Below the pieces are notes generated by a model. The model was not told where the DNA came from, did no database searches, and worked only from the letters and a program-made list of their open reading frames with translations. 22,097 nt of DNA from an uncultured Clostridia bacterium (GTDB lineage Bacteria > Bacillota > Clostridia > Christensenellales > Aristaeellaceae): the NCBI GenBank assembly GCA_937874275.1, contig CALNAU010000128.1, positions 1 to 22,097 on the forward strand, read 5' to 3'. A program made the translations under genes and the position numbers. Shown one piece after another: positions 7,507 to 14,940 of this stretch. Positions within the stretch are counted from its first letter, which is position 1, and every line of letters starts with the position of its first letter.

Positions 7507-8794
7507 CGTGCTGCGCCTGATACCCCAATCCCTCATCGCGCCCCGTCCGGAGGGGCTTAGCGCGGACGAGATTCATGCCGCGCTGGCGCAAGCCATCGCG
7601 CCTATCAAGGCACAGCTGCGCAAGGTGCTGCTGCTGCCGCCGGACTATACGCGCCTGCACGCCAACGCCGGGCTGATTACCCAGATGCTCTACAGCATGC
7701 TGCAGCCGGCCTGCCAGGTGGACATCATGCCGGCCTTGGGCACGCATGTGCCTGTCAGCCAAAGCGAGTGGCAGCAGATGTTCGGCGTCATCCCTTACGA
7801 GCGCATGCTGGTGCACAACTGGCGCACTGAGGTGGAGAAAATCGGCGAGGTGCCAGCCTCCTACGTGAGCGAGATCTCGGAAGGGCTGGTCAACCACAGT
7901 ATCCCGGTGGAGGTCAATCGGCGGCTGCTGGACAAGCGCTACGACCTGATTTTGTCCATCGGCCAGGTGGTGCCCCATGAGGTGGTGGGCATGGCCAACC
8001 AATCCAAGAACGTGTTCGTGGGCTGCGGCGGCTCGCAGATGATCAACTCCTCCCATATGCTGGGCGCCTTTTACGGCATGGAGCGCATCATGGGCAAGGA
8101 CCGCACGCCCGTGCGCGCGGTGTTCGACTACGCGTCGGAGCACTTCATACAGGATATGCCCCTGCAATATATTCTTACCGTGACCGATGCCCCACAGGGC
8201 ATCATCCGCACCCACGGCCTGTTCATCGGGCGCGAGCGCCGCTACTTTGAGGAGGCGGTCGCCCTGGCCCAGCAGAAAAACATGATACTGCTGGACAAGC
8301 CGATTCAGAAGGCCGTGGTCTACCTGGACGAACAGGAGTTCAAATCCACCTGGCTGGGCAACAAGGCCATCTACCGTACCCGCATGGCCATGGCCGATGA
8401 CGGCGAGCTGATTGTGCTGGCCCCCGGTGTGGAAAAATTCGGCGAGGATGAAGCCGTGGATGGGCTCATCCGCAAGTATGGCTACAAGGGCCGCGACTAT
8501 GTGCTGGAGACCGTCAAGTCCGCCCAGGACCTGGGCGAGAACCTGTCCGCCGCCGCGCACCTGATTCACGGCAGCAGCGATGGCCGGTTCCGCATCACCT
8601 ACTGCACCCGGCACCTGAGCCGGGATGAGGTGGAGGGCGTTGGCTACGGCTACATGCCCTATGCCGAAGCCGTTGCCAAATACCCGATTGATACTTTGCA
8701 GCCCGGCCCCAACCGCCTGCAGGATGGGGAGGAAGTATACTACATCCCCAACCCTGCGCTTGGCTTGTGGGTTGAAAAGGGCAAGTTGAACTAA
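7499..8794 (+). CDS. LarA-family nickel-pincer 2-hydroxyacid racemase/epimerase
   Basis: This 431-aa protein belongs to the LarA (DUF2088) superfamily, which racemises or epimerises the alpha carbon of 2-hydroxyacids with a nickel-pincer nucleotide (NPN) cofactor. All key positions of lactate racemase appear to be kept: D49 and R52 in PDYTR, H83 in GTH, H160 in VPHE, K170 in QSKN (the lysine bonded to NPN) and H186 in SSH (nickel ligand). The H-K-H spacing of 10 and 16 residues equals that of the Lactobacillus enzyme (174, 184, 200). The ATG at 7499 gives the family N-terminus and overlaps the gnd stop by eight bases; the longer frame upstream is only read-through of gnd. The company of gnd, a mannonate reductase-like SDR and a sugar kinase suggests an aldonate C2 epimerase, such as gluconate/mannonate, more than lactate racemase. 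NPN synthesis genes (larB, larC, larE) are not in the window. Confidence 0.88.
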   Translation: MPDVLRLIPQSLIAPRPEGLSADEIHAALAQAIAPIKAQLRKVLLLPPDYTRLHANAGLITQMLYSMLQPACQVDIMPALGTHVPVSQSEWQQMFGVIPYERMLVHNWRTEVEKIGEVPASYVSEISEGLVNHSIPVEVNRRLLDKRYDLILSIGQVVPHEVVGMANQSKNVFVGCGGSQMINSSHMLGAFYGMERIMGKDRTPVRAVFDYASEHFIQDMPLQYILTVTDAPQGIIRTHGLFIGRERRYFEEAVALAQQKNMILLDKPIQKAVVYLDEQEFKSTWLGNKAIYRTRMAMADDGELIVLAPGVEKFGEDEAVDGLIRKYGYKGRDYVLETVKSAQDLGENLSAAAHLIHGSSDGRFRITYCTRHLSRDEVEGVGYGYMPYAEAVAKYPIDTLQPGPNRLQDGEEVYYIPNPALGLWVEKGKLN

Positions 8795-8807
8795 GCGAAT
8801 CACAGCA

Positions 8808-8844
8808 AAAACCCGGCCATCATGTTGCATGATGGCCGGGTTTT
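8808..8844. terminator. Bidirectional intrinsic terminator between converging operons
   Basis: A perfect 17-bp stem, AAAACCCGGCCATCATG (8808-8824) with its complement (8828-8844), closes on a TTG loop. On the plus strand the arm ends in four Ts; on the minus strand the transcript ends in five Ts (plus-strand A at 8807-8811). It lies 13 bases past the LarA-type gene and 13 bases past the nagB-like gene, so it serves both. Confidence 0.93.
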
Positions 8845-8857
8845 ATATTGTATAATG

Positions 8858-9607
8858 TTATGCTAACAGCGAAGCGGCAGCCTGATCCAGATACAGCGTA
8901 GCGTCGGGATGCTGACGCAGGATGGACGCCGGGCAATCCTCATCGATTGGGCCCTCCAGCATGCACTTGGCGGCCTGCGCCTTGTTGGCGCCGGGCACCG
9001 TGCAGATGACGTGACGGCTGGCCATCAGCGCTGGGATGGTCAGCGTCAGCGCGTGGGTGGGCACATCCTCCAGCGTGGGGAAGTTGCCCTCGTTGACCTG
9101 CTGCATGCGGCAGGCATGGTCCAGCTCCACCAGTTTCACGGTGTCCGGGTCCTTGAATTTGGCGTTGCCCGGGTCGTTGAAGGCGATGTGGGCGTTTTCG
9201 CCGATGCCCATGAAACAAATATCCGTGGGCTTGCCCGCCAGCAGGGCGGCGTAGTCCTTCTCCTGCCCGACCTGATTACCCAGGTAATGCACCGATTTGA
9301 AGGGCAGATTGCCAAACAGCCGGTCGCGCAGAAAGCGGGAGAACTGCTGCGGTGCGCTGTCATCCAGGCCCACATAGTTGTCCATGTGGAAGGCGTTGAC
9401 GCGGCCCCAATCCACGTCGTTGGTCGCCAGCAGCGTCTCCAGCATCTCGGATTGGGAGGGCGCCGCGGCAAACACCACATTGGCCTCTTCCTTTTCCTTC
9501 AATACTTTTTGCAGCAGGCGGATGCCGGCATGTGCCGCGGCCTCGCCCATTTGCCGGCGGGTTTCGTATACCTCTACCGCCAATTGCTCTACGTTGAAAT
9601 GCTTCAT
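8858..9607 (-). CDS. NagB-family glucosamine-6-phosphate deaminase-like protein with altered active site
   Basis: This 249-aa protein has the NagB/6-phosphogluconolactonase fold. FHMDNYVGL (73-81) matches the NagB FNMDEYVGL motif and keeps the proton-transfer aspartate (D76). The GIGxDGHIAFNEP motif is GIGENAHIAFNDP (134-146). The position of NagB D141 is N138, H143 is kept (H140), and E148 is D145. The phosphate loop near residues 47-53 (AAAPSQS) also differs from the usual TGSTP. VPGANKAQA (204-212) and PASILRQH (226-233) match the family C-terminus. These changes make classical deaminase activity uncertain; a related isomerase or lactonase role on another phosphosugar is possible. Its ATG overlaps the preceding gene's stop (ATGA), and GGAGGAGG precedes it. 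It is the last gene of the tct operon. Confidence 0.8.
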   Translation of the reverse strand: MKHFNVEQLAVEVYETRRQMGEAAAHAGIRLLQKVLKEKEEANVVFAAAPSQSEMLETLLATNDVDWGRVNAFHMDNYVGLDDSAPQQFSRFLRDRLFGNLPFKSVHYLGNQVGQEKDYAALLAGKPTDICFMGIGENAHIAFNDPGNAKFKDPDTVKLVELDHACRMQQVNEGNFPTLEDVPTHALTLTIPALMASRHVICTVPGANKAQAAKCMLEGPIDEDCPASILRQHPDATLYLDQAAASLLA

Positions 9608-10638
9608 CTGCGTACCTCCTCCATGTTGACAGGCCGCCCGGTGCGGGATGACTCATAGATGCTCAGGATAATCTCCAGCGGCAAGCGGCCGATGCGGGCG
9701 TCCGCCAGCAGCGGCTCGTCATGCAGCACCGCATTGGTGAAGTTGACAAAGTGCCGTACATGGCCGGCCACCGAAATGGCCATCGGATCGCTGGAGCCGA
9801 CATTCTCGGGCGGCTTGCCAACGGGCAGCTGGCAGGGCAGGTCTACATCCCATTTGAGGATGGCGTCCTCTTCCAGCACAATGCTGCCCTTGTCACCGCA
9901 GATTTCCACACGCCGCGGGTAGCCCGGGTAGCATGCGGTAGAGCCCTCGATGGTGCCGATGGCGCCATCCTCAAACTCCACAATGGCAACGGCGGAATCT
10001 TCCACCTCGATGTCGTGAATCTGTGTGCGGGCGTAGCCGGTCAGCGTCTTGGGCGCGCCCATCAGGTAGCGGAATATATCCACCCCATGGATGCCCTGGT
10101 TCATCAGCGCGCCGCCGCCATCCAGCGCCCAGGTGCCGCGCCAGGCGCCCGACGCGTAGTACTCCTTGGAGCGCCAGTACTTCATCTGCAGGCTGCCGGA
10201 GGTAATCCGCCCCAGCGCCCCCGCCTCAATGGCGCGGCGTACCTCGACCACTGCGGGCGAGAACCGGAACTGGGAGATGACCCCCACCTTCACATCCGCC
10301 TGTTCGGCGGCGCCGATGAGTCGGTCGGCCTCCGCCAGAGTGAGGCTCATGGGCTTTTCCAGCAGCACATGCTTGCCCGCCTGAATGGCCTGGATGGCCT
10401 GCGGGGTGTGCAGGCCGCTGGGCGTGCAAATGCTCACCGCGTCCACGGTGTCGGACGCCAGCAATTCCTCATAGGTATCGAAGGCCTGCAGTTTATTGGC
10501 CTCCGCAAAGCGCACCGCGCTTTCCTTAATCTGATCACAGCAGGCCACCAATTCGGCATTGGGTGTCTGCCCGATGGCGATGGCATGCTTGGCCGCGATA
10601 CCGCCACATCCAATGATGGCGAAACGAACCTTGTTCAT
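9604..10638 (-). CDS. Gfo/Idh/MocA family sugar oxidoreductase
   Basis: This 344-aa NAD(P)-dependent dehydrogenase belongs to the glucose-fructose oxidoreductase/inositol dehydrogenase family. Residues 6-14 form the nucleotide-binding FAIIGCGGI, and D35 ends the second strand. CTPSGLH (71-77) and the signature EKP (94-96) are present. The catalytic region GGGALMNQGIHGVDIF (174-189) contains H184, the usual proton-transfer histidine. AGGAGGATAACAG precedes the ATG. It follows the epimerase gene after a 29-base gap and overlaps the nagB-like gene by four bases. Members oxidise sugars, cyclitols or amino sugars, often in pairs with TIM-barrel epimerases, as here. Substrate unknown. Confidence 0.93.
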   Translation of the reverse strand: MNKVRFAIIGCGGIAAKHAIAIGQTPNAELVACCDQIKESAVRFAEANKLQAFDTYEELLASDTVDAVSICTPSGLHTPQAIQAIQAGKHVLLEKPMSLTLAEADRLIGAAEQADVKVGVISQFRFSPAVVEVRRAIEAGALGRITSGSLQMKYWRSKEYYASGAWRGTWALDGGGALMNQGIHGVDIFRYLMGAPKTLTGYARTQIHDIEVEDSAVAIVEFEDGAIGTIEGSTACYPGYPRRVEICGDKGSIVLEEDAILKWDVDLPCQLPVGKPPENVGSSDPMAISVAGHVRHFVNFTNAVLHDEPLLADARIGRLPLEIILSIYESSRTGRPVNMEEVRR

Positions 10639-10667
10639 CTGTTATCCTCCTCTATCTGATGTTGTCA

Positions 10668-11531
10668 TTACGCTTCCCGCCAGCGCCAGCGCTGGTCAAG
10701 CCGATCCAGGTAAATGCGCGTGGCCTCGTAGCCGCCATCGGAGAAGGCGGAGCCCTGGGGGTGGAGCATCTCCTCCTCCGACAGGCCTTCCTTGACGCGG
10801 TAGTGTGTCTCGATGGAGCAGTAGCCCGTGAACTCGGCCTTCAAACGGGGAAAGAGCCCGTCAAAATTGACCGACCCTTCACCAATCAGCGCGGGGGCGA
10901 ATCCATCCGGTGTGCCCATCATGTCTTTGATATGCACGTGACGAATCCAGGGCTTGATGCGCTCGTACCCATCGGGATACGCCGGCGGGGCCGAATAGTC
11001 GCTGGCCTCGTTGCCCGGGTCGTACAATGCCATGACCCGCTCATGGTTCACCAGCCGAAGGAATTGCTCCAGCCGGATGATGTTCCCCGTTCTGACGCTG
11101 GGCTCAGACTCAATGACAATCGTTAATCCGGCATCCTCCGCGATGCGAATGGGCTGCTCATAGGCGTCTGCGGCCTCCCGCAAATCGTCCGTGCCATCCT
11201 TGCCCCGCAGGAAAGGAAAGCCGCGCACCAGGCTTGCGCCCCACAGGTGCATGTATTCGGCACAGCGTTTGAACGCCTCAAGGTGCTTCTTTCGGGCATC
11301 GCTGTCCTGCGCGTCAATTTTGTACAGCGGGGAGGCAACACAGCAGATGCCCAACCCATGGTCATCCGCGATGCGCTTGATGTCGGCCGCATCCTCCCTG
11401 GTCATCTGAAAGGGGTTGCGTTCATTGACCGAGCGGATCTCCAGCGCATCCAGCTGATACTCCCTGGCCAGTTGCGCCGCGATGCGCAAGTCCTGGGAAA
11501 TCTCATCGGTGATGACGGCCGTCTTATACAT
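10668..11531 (-). CDS. TIM-barrel sugar phosphate isomerase/epimerase
   Basis: The 287-aa product is a xylose isomerase-like TIM-barrel protein of the type found in sugar and inositol catabolic operons. Likely metal ligands are E141 in IESEP, D171 in YDPGNE, H200 in RHVHIKD and E241 in SIETH, all at strand ends as expected. The start at 11531 was chosen because AGGAGG lies just upstream. The in-frame ATG at 11546 would read that ribosome binding site as codons. The gene overlaps the preceding VOC gene by eight bases, so translation is probably coupled. It probably acts with the Gfo/Idh/MocA dehydrogenase immediately downstream on a keto-sugar intermediate. It is clearly different in sequence from the epimerase-like protein at 13-807. 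Confidence 0.9.
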   Translation of the reverse strand: MYKTAVITDEISQDLRIAAQLAREYQLDALEIRSVNERNPFQMTREDAADIKRIADDHGLGICCVASPLYKIDAQDSDARKKHLEAFKRCAEYMHLWGASLVRGFPFLRGKDGTDDLREAADAYEQPIRIAEDAGLTIVIESEPSVRTGNIIRLEQFLRLVNHERVMALYDPGNEASDYSAPPAYPDGYERIKPWIRHVHIKDMMGTPDGFAPALIGEGSVNFDGLFPRLKAEFTGYCSIETHYRVKEGLSEEEMLHPQGSAFSDGGYEATRIYLDRLDQRWRWREA

Positions 11532-11856
11532 GGCGGTCCTCCTCATATTCCATTAGTTCCACAATGGCACCGTCCTGCGTCTGATAAAAGCCGACCACAT
11601 GACCAGCCACCGAAGCAAATGGCGGCAGAATGACCGTCAGCCCCTCTGATTCCTTGGCGATATCATCCACGCGCCAGGCCACGTGACAGGCGTTGCGCAA
11701 GAGGTCGGGCACAGGGCTGTCGGGCTCATAACGCAGCCATTCAATGCGGAAGGGGTGCTTCTGGTGGTCGGTCACCCACACCCTTGTTTTGGCTACAAAG
11801 CGCTCCTCCGGCTGCTGTATCGTGGTGGTCATCCCGATGTGATCAAATACCCTCAT
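11524..11856 (-). CDS. VOC (glyoxalase/bleomycin resistance) family small protein
   Basis: This 110-aa protein has the length and pattern of a single vicinal-oxygen-chelate domain made of two beta-alpha-beta-beta-beta repeats. Candidate metal ligands are H6 in FDHIGM, E39 in RIEWLRYE, H58 in CHVAWRV and E100 in AIVELMEY, the positions used in glyoxalase-like enzymes. AAGGAGG precedes the ATG, which overlaps the tctA stop by four bases. Proteins of this group are often lactoylglutathione lyase-like or epimerases, and are common in carbohydrate operons. The partner epimerase starts within its last codons, suggesting the two act together. No specific reaction can be assigned. Confidence 0.8.
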   Translation of the reverse strand: MRVFDHIGMTTTIQQPEERFVAKTRVWVTDHQKHPFRIEWLRYEPDSPVPDLLRNACHVAWRVDDIAKESEGLTVILPPFASVAGHVVGFYQTQDGAIVELMEYEEDRHV

Positions 11857-13370
11857 GCGGCCTCCTTCTTGCGGGAAAAGGAGCGCCGGATGGCTGCCAT
11901 GCCCTTGCGGAAGAACGCGAACTGCGGCAGAACCAGCGCCAGGATGAATACGATGAAGAAAATGCTGATGGGCCGGGTGATGAAGGGCATGAGGCTGCCA
12001 TTGTGCAAAATCAGCGCGCGGCGCAGATTTTCATCCGCCATGTTGCCCAGAATAACGCCCAGCAGGAACGGCGCCGAGGGATACTTCATGTAGCTGAGCG
12101 CCACCCCCAGGATGCCGAAGATGAACATCAGCTTGACGTCAAAGATGCGGTTGTTGACCACAAAGGCGCCGATGACGCAGCAGACGAAGATGGCCGGCAT
12201 CAAAATCCGCTGGTCCACCTGCAAAATGCGCACCGTTAGCCTGGACATGTTGGACGCGATGAGCCACATCAGGATCGATGACACGACCATGAACACCACC
12301 ATATAGTACAGAAACTCCGGCGTATCGCTCATCAGCAGCGGACCCGGCCGATAGCCATGCATCCAGAACGCCGCCAGCAGCACCGCCGCAGGCGCGCTGC
12401 CGGGGATAGCCAGAGACAGCACCGGGATGATGGCCCCGCCCACCGCCGCGTTGTTGCCGGTCTCCGACGACACCACACCATCGATGCAGCCCTTGCCGTA
12501 CATTTCCGGGTGCTTGGAGGACTTCTTCTGGGACCAGTAGCTCAGCCAGCCGCCGGTATCCTCACCCACACCGGGGATGGCCCCCATCACCGCACCCAAC
12601 ACGCTGGAGCGCAGCACATTGAACCAGTTGCGCTTCATGATGCCAAACCCTTCACGCGCGCTGTATTTTTGCGATGTAACCAGTTCCCGCTTGACGGCAG
12701 AGAAGGAGTTGACAATTTCCGGAAAGCCGAATAGGCCAATCATCACCGGCAGCAGTGAGATGCCGCCGGTCAAATCCATGTTGCCAAAGGTGAAACGAGC
12801 GAAAGAGCCTACTGTATCGCGCCCTACCTGCGATACCAGCAGGCCGATGAAGCCGGAAATCCAGCCCTTGATGGGCCGGCCGCCGCTGGTGAGATTGCCG
12901 CAGATGACGATGCCAAACACCGCCAGCAGGAACATCTCGTGGGAGTTGAACTTGAGCGCGGCGCTGGTGAGCAGCGGCGTAAAAAGGATAAGGTAGAGCA
13001 CGCTGAGCATGGTGCCCGAAAAGGACGATGCATTGGCCACGAAGATGGCCAGGCCGCCCTTGCCCTGGCGTGCCAGCGGATAGCCATCCACCGCCGTGGC
13101 GGCCGAGGCCGGCGTGCCCGGGATATTGAGCAAAATGGCCGACTGGCAACCACCGGATATGGCGCCAATGTAGACGCCAATTAATACCATCACAGCCAGT
13201 GGGCCATCAAAGGCATAGGTCAGACCGGTCAGCAGGGCGACCGCCATGGTGGCAGTCAGCCCCGGCAGCATGCCAAAAATCAGGCCCAACAGCACCGATA
13301 CAAACAGGGAAATGAACCCAAAGGGTGTAAAGACGACAGAGAACGCCTGTGCCAGATACTCTAAGACCAT
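11853..13370 (-). CDS. tctA: Tripartite tricarboxylate transporter large permease TctA (copy 1)
   Basis: This 505-aa membrane protein is the large permease of a TctCBA (tripartite tricarboxylate) transporter. The family core GMLPGLTATMAVALLTGLTY (33-52), GGCQSAILLNIPGTPASAATAVDGYPLARQGKGG (73-106) and the repeat-like GVGEDTGGW in mid-protein are intact. About 11-12 hydrophobic segments are visible. AAGGGGGAG precedes the ATG. Codons for residues 14-308 appear identical in DNA to copy 2 immediately upstream in the operon, while the first 13 codons and the C-terminal 197 residues differ. The C-terminus ends in a short basic tail with four more residues (KEAA) than copy 2. Both copies look functional. 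Confidence 0.95.
   Translation of the reverse strand: MVLEYLAQAFSVVFTPFGFISLFVSVLLGLIFGMLPGLTATMAVALLTGLTYAFDGPLAVMVLIGVYIGAISGGCQSAILLNIPGTPASAATAVDGYPLARQGKGGLAIFVANASSFSGTMLSVLYLILFTPLLTSAALKFNSHEMFLLAVFGIVICGNLTSGGRPIKGWISGFIGLLVSQVGRDTVGSFARFTFGNMDLTGGISLLPVMIGLFGFPEIVNSFSAVKRELVTSQKYSAREGFGIMKRNWFNVLRSSVLGAVMGAIPGVGEDTGGWLSYWSQKKSSKHPEMYGKGCIDGVVSSETGNNAAVGGAIIPVLSLAIPGSAPAAVLLAAFWMHGYRPGPLLMSDTPEFLYYMVVFMVVSSILMWLIASNMSRLTVRILQVDQRILMPAIFVCCVIGAFVVNNRIFDVKLMFIFGILGVALSYMKYPSAPFLLGVILGNMADENLRRALILHNGSLMPFITRPISIFFIVFILALVLPQFAFFRKGMAAIRRSFSRKKEAA
12448..13331 (-). repeat. Direct repeat unit 1: 884-base tract shared by the two tctA genes
   Basis: By eye I find no difference between this tract and 14004-14887 (offset 1556). 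It is bounded by mismatches at 12447 and 13332. Flanking sequence on both sides is the same gene but diverged, mostly at synonymous sites. Confidence 0.9.
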
Positions 13371-13420
13371 GACTCCCCCTTCCTATGACCATAAGGCCCG
13401 TAACGGGAATGAACCGTTTG

Positions 13421-14926
13421 TTATTTGCGAGCGAAGGAACGCTTGATGCCGGCCATCATGTTGCGAAAGAAAGCGAATTGCGGCAGCACCAGCGCCAGGA
13501 TAAAGAGAATGAAGAAAACACTGATGGGGCGGGTGAAGAAGGGCGCGATGCTGCCGTTGTGCAGAATCAGGGCACGCCGCAGGTTCTCATCCGCCATGTT
13601 GCCCAGGATGACGCCCAGCAGGAACGGGGCTGACGGGTACTTCATATAACTGAGCGCAACGCCCAACAGACCAAAGACAAACATCAGCTTGACGTCGAAG
13701 ATGCGGTTGTTGACCACGAAGGCACCGATGACGCAGCAGATAAAGATGGTGGGCATCAAAATACGCTGGTCAACCTGCAACACCTTAACGGTGAGTTTGG
13801 ACATATTGGTGGCAATCAACCACATGAGAATCGACGACACCACCATGAAGACCACCACGTAATACAAGAACTCCGGCGTATCGGTCATCAGCAAGGGACC
13901 CGGCCGATAGCCGTGCATCCAGAACGCCGCCAACAGCACAGCCGCCGGTGCGCTGCCGGGAATGGCAAGCGACAGCACCGGGATAATCGCCCCGCCGATG
14001 GCGGCGTTGTTGCCGGTCTCCGACGACACCACACCATCGATGCAGCCCTTGCCGTACATTTCCGGGTGCTTGGAGGACTTCTTCTGGGACCAGTAGCTCA
14101 GCCAGCCGCCGGTATCCTCACCCACACCGGGGATGGCCCCCATCACCGCACCCAACACGCTGGAGCGCAGCACATTGAACCAGTTGCGCTTCATGATGCC
14201 AAACCCTTCACGCGCGCTGTATTTTTGCGATGTAACCAGTTCCCGCTTGACGGCAGAGAAGGAGTTGACAATTTCCGGAAAGCCGAATAGGCCAATCATC
14301 ACCGGCAGCAGTGAGATGCCGCCGGTCAAATCCATGTTGCCAAAGGTGAAACGAGCGAAAGAGCCTACTGTATCGCGCCCTACCTGCGATACCAGCAGGC
14401 CGATGAAGCCGGAAATCCAGCCCTTGATGGGCCGGCCGCCGCTGGTGAGATTGCCGCAGATGACGATGCCAAACACCGCCAGCAGGAACATCTCGTGGGA
14501 GTTGAACTTGAGCGCGGCGCTGGTGAGCAGCGGCGTAAAAAGGATAAGGTAGAGCACGCTGAGCATGGTGCCCGAAAAGGACGATGCATTGGCCACGAAG
14601 ATGGCCAGGCCGCCCTTGCCCTGGCGTGCCAGCGGATAGCCATCCACCGCCGTGGCGGCCGAGGCCGGCGTGCCCGGGATATTGAGCAAAATGGCCGACT
14701 GGCAACCACCGGATATGGCGCCAATGTAGACGCCAATTAATACCATCACAGCCAGTGGGCCATCAAAGGCATAGGTCAGACCGGTCAGCAGGGCGACCGC
14801 CATGGTGGCAGTCAGCCCCGGCAGCATGCCAAAAATCAGGCCCAACAGCACCGATACAAACAGGGAAATGAACCCAAAGGGTGTAAAAATCACCGCAAAC
14901 GCATCGGACAAGTATTGCGCCACCAT
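13421..14926 (-). CDS. tctA: Tripartite tricarboxylate transporter large permease TctA (copy 2)
   Basis: This 501-aa TctA paralogue has the same family core motifs as copy 1. The start at 14926 (MVAQYLSDAF) aligns with the copy 1 start and has GGGAGGAAGAG upstream. An in-frame ATG 24 codons earlier lies inside tctB and would add a non-homologous segment. It follows tctB by 14 bases and is the permease in the canonical tctC-tctB-tctA order, so it is probably the original copy. The C-terminal part differs from copy 1 at about 20 residues, mostly conservative (I/V, S/T, K/R), with clusters such as SIAPFF versus SLMPFI near residue 460. Fifty bases separate it from copy 1. Both copies presumably pair with the single TctB and TctC. 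Confidence 0.95.
   Translation of the reverse strand: MVAQYLSDAFAVIFTPFGFISLFVSVLLGLIFGMLPGLTATMAVALLTGLTYAFDGPLAVMVLIGVYIGAISGGCQSAILLNIPGTPASAATAVDGYPLARQGKGGLAIFVANASSFSGTMLSVLYLILFTPLLTSAALKFNSHEMFLLAVFGIVICGNLTSGGRPIKGWISGFIGLLVSQVGRDTVGSFARFTFGNMDLTGGISLLPVMIGLFGFPEIVNSFSAVKRELVTSQKYSAREGFGIMKRNWFNVLRSSVLGAVMGAIPGVGEDTGGWLSYWSQKKSSKHPEMYGKGCIDGVVSSETGNNAAIGGAIIPVLSLAIPGSAPAAVLLAAFWMHGYRPGPLLMTDTPEFLYYVVVFMVVSSILMWLIATNMSKLTVKVLQVDQRILMPTIFICCVIGAFVVNNRIFDVKLMFVFGLLGVALSYMKYPSAPFLLGVILGNMADENLRRALILHNGSIAPFFTRPISVFFILFILALVLPQFAFFRNMMAGIKRSFARK
14004..14887 (-). repeat. Direct repeat unit 2: 884-base tract shared by the two tctA genes
   Basis: This is the partner of 12448-13331 and appears identical base for base. 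It spans codons 14-308 of copy 2. The sharp edges inside coding sequence point to gene conversion, not a fresh whole-gene duplication. Confidence 0.9.
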
Positions 14927-14940
14927 ATGCTCTTCCTCCC

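Noticed and set aside
7235..8830. Minus-strand open frame of about 530 codons opposite gnd and the LarA-type gene
   Set aside because: It is a shadow of two conserved genes with clear motifs, crosses their junction, and has no ribosome binding site or recognisable domain.
13397..13411. Small palindrome CCCGTAACGGG between the tctA copies as a terminator
   Set aside because: The arms are only five bases with a one-base loop, and there is no T-run.
12448..14887. Transposon or insertion sequence as cause of the large direct repeat
   Set aside because: The repeat is entirely within two homologous tctA genes, with no transposase, terminal inverted repeats or target duplication.
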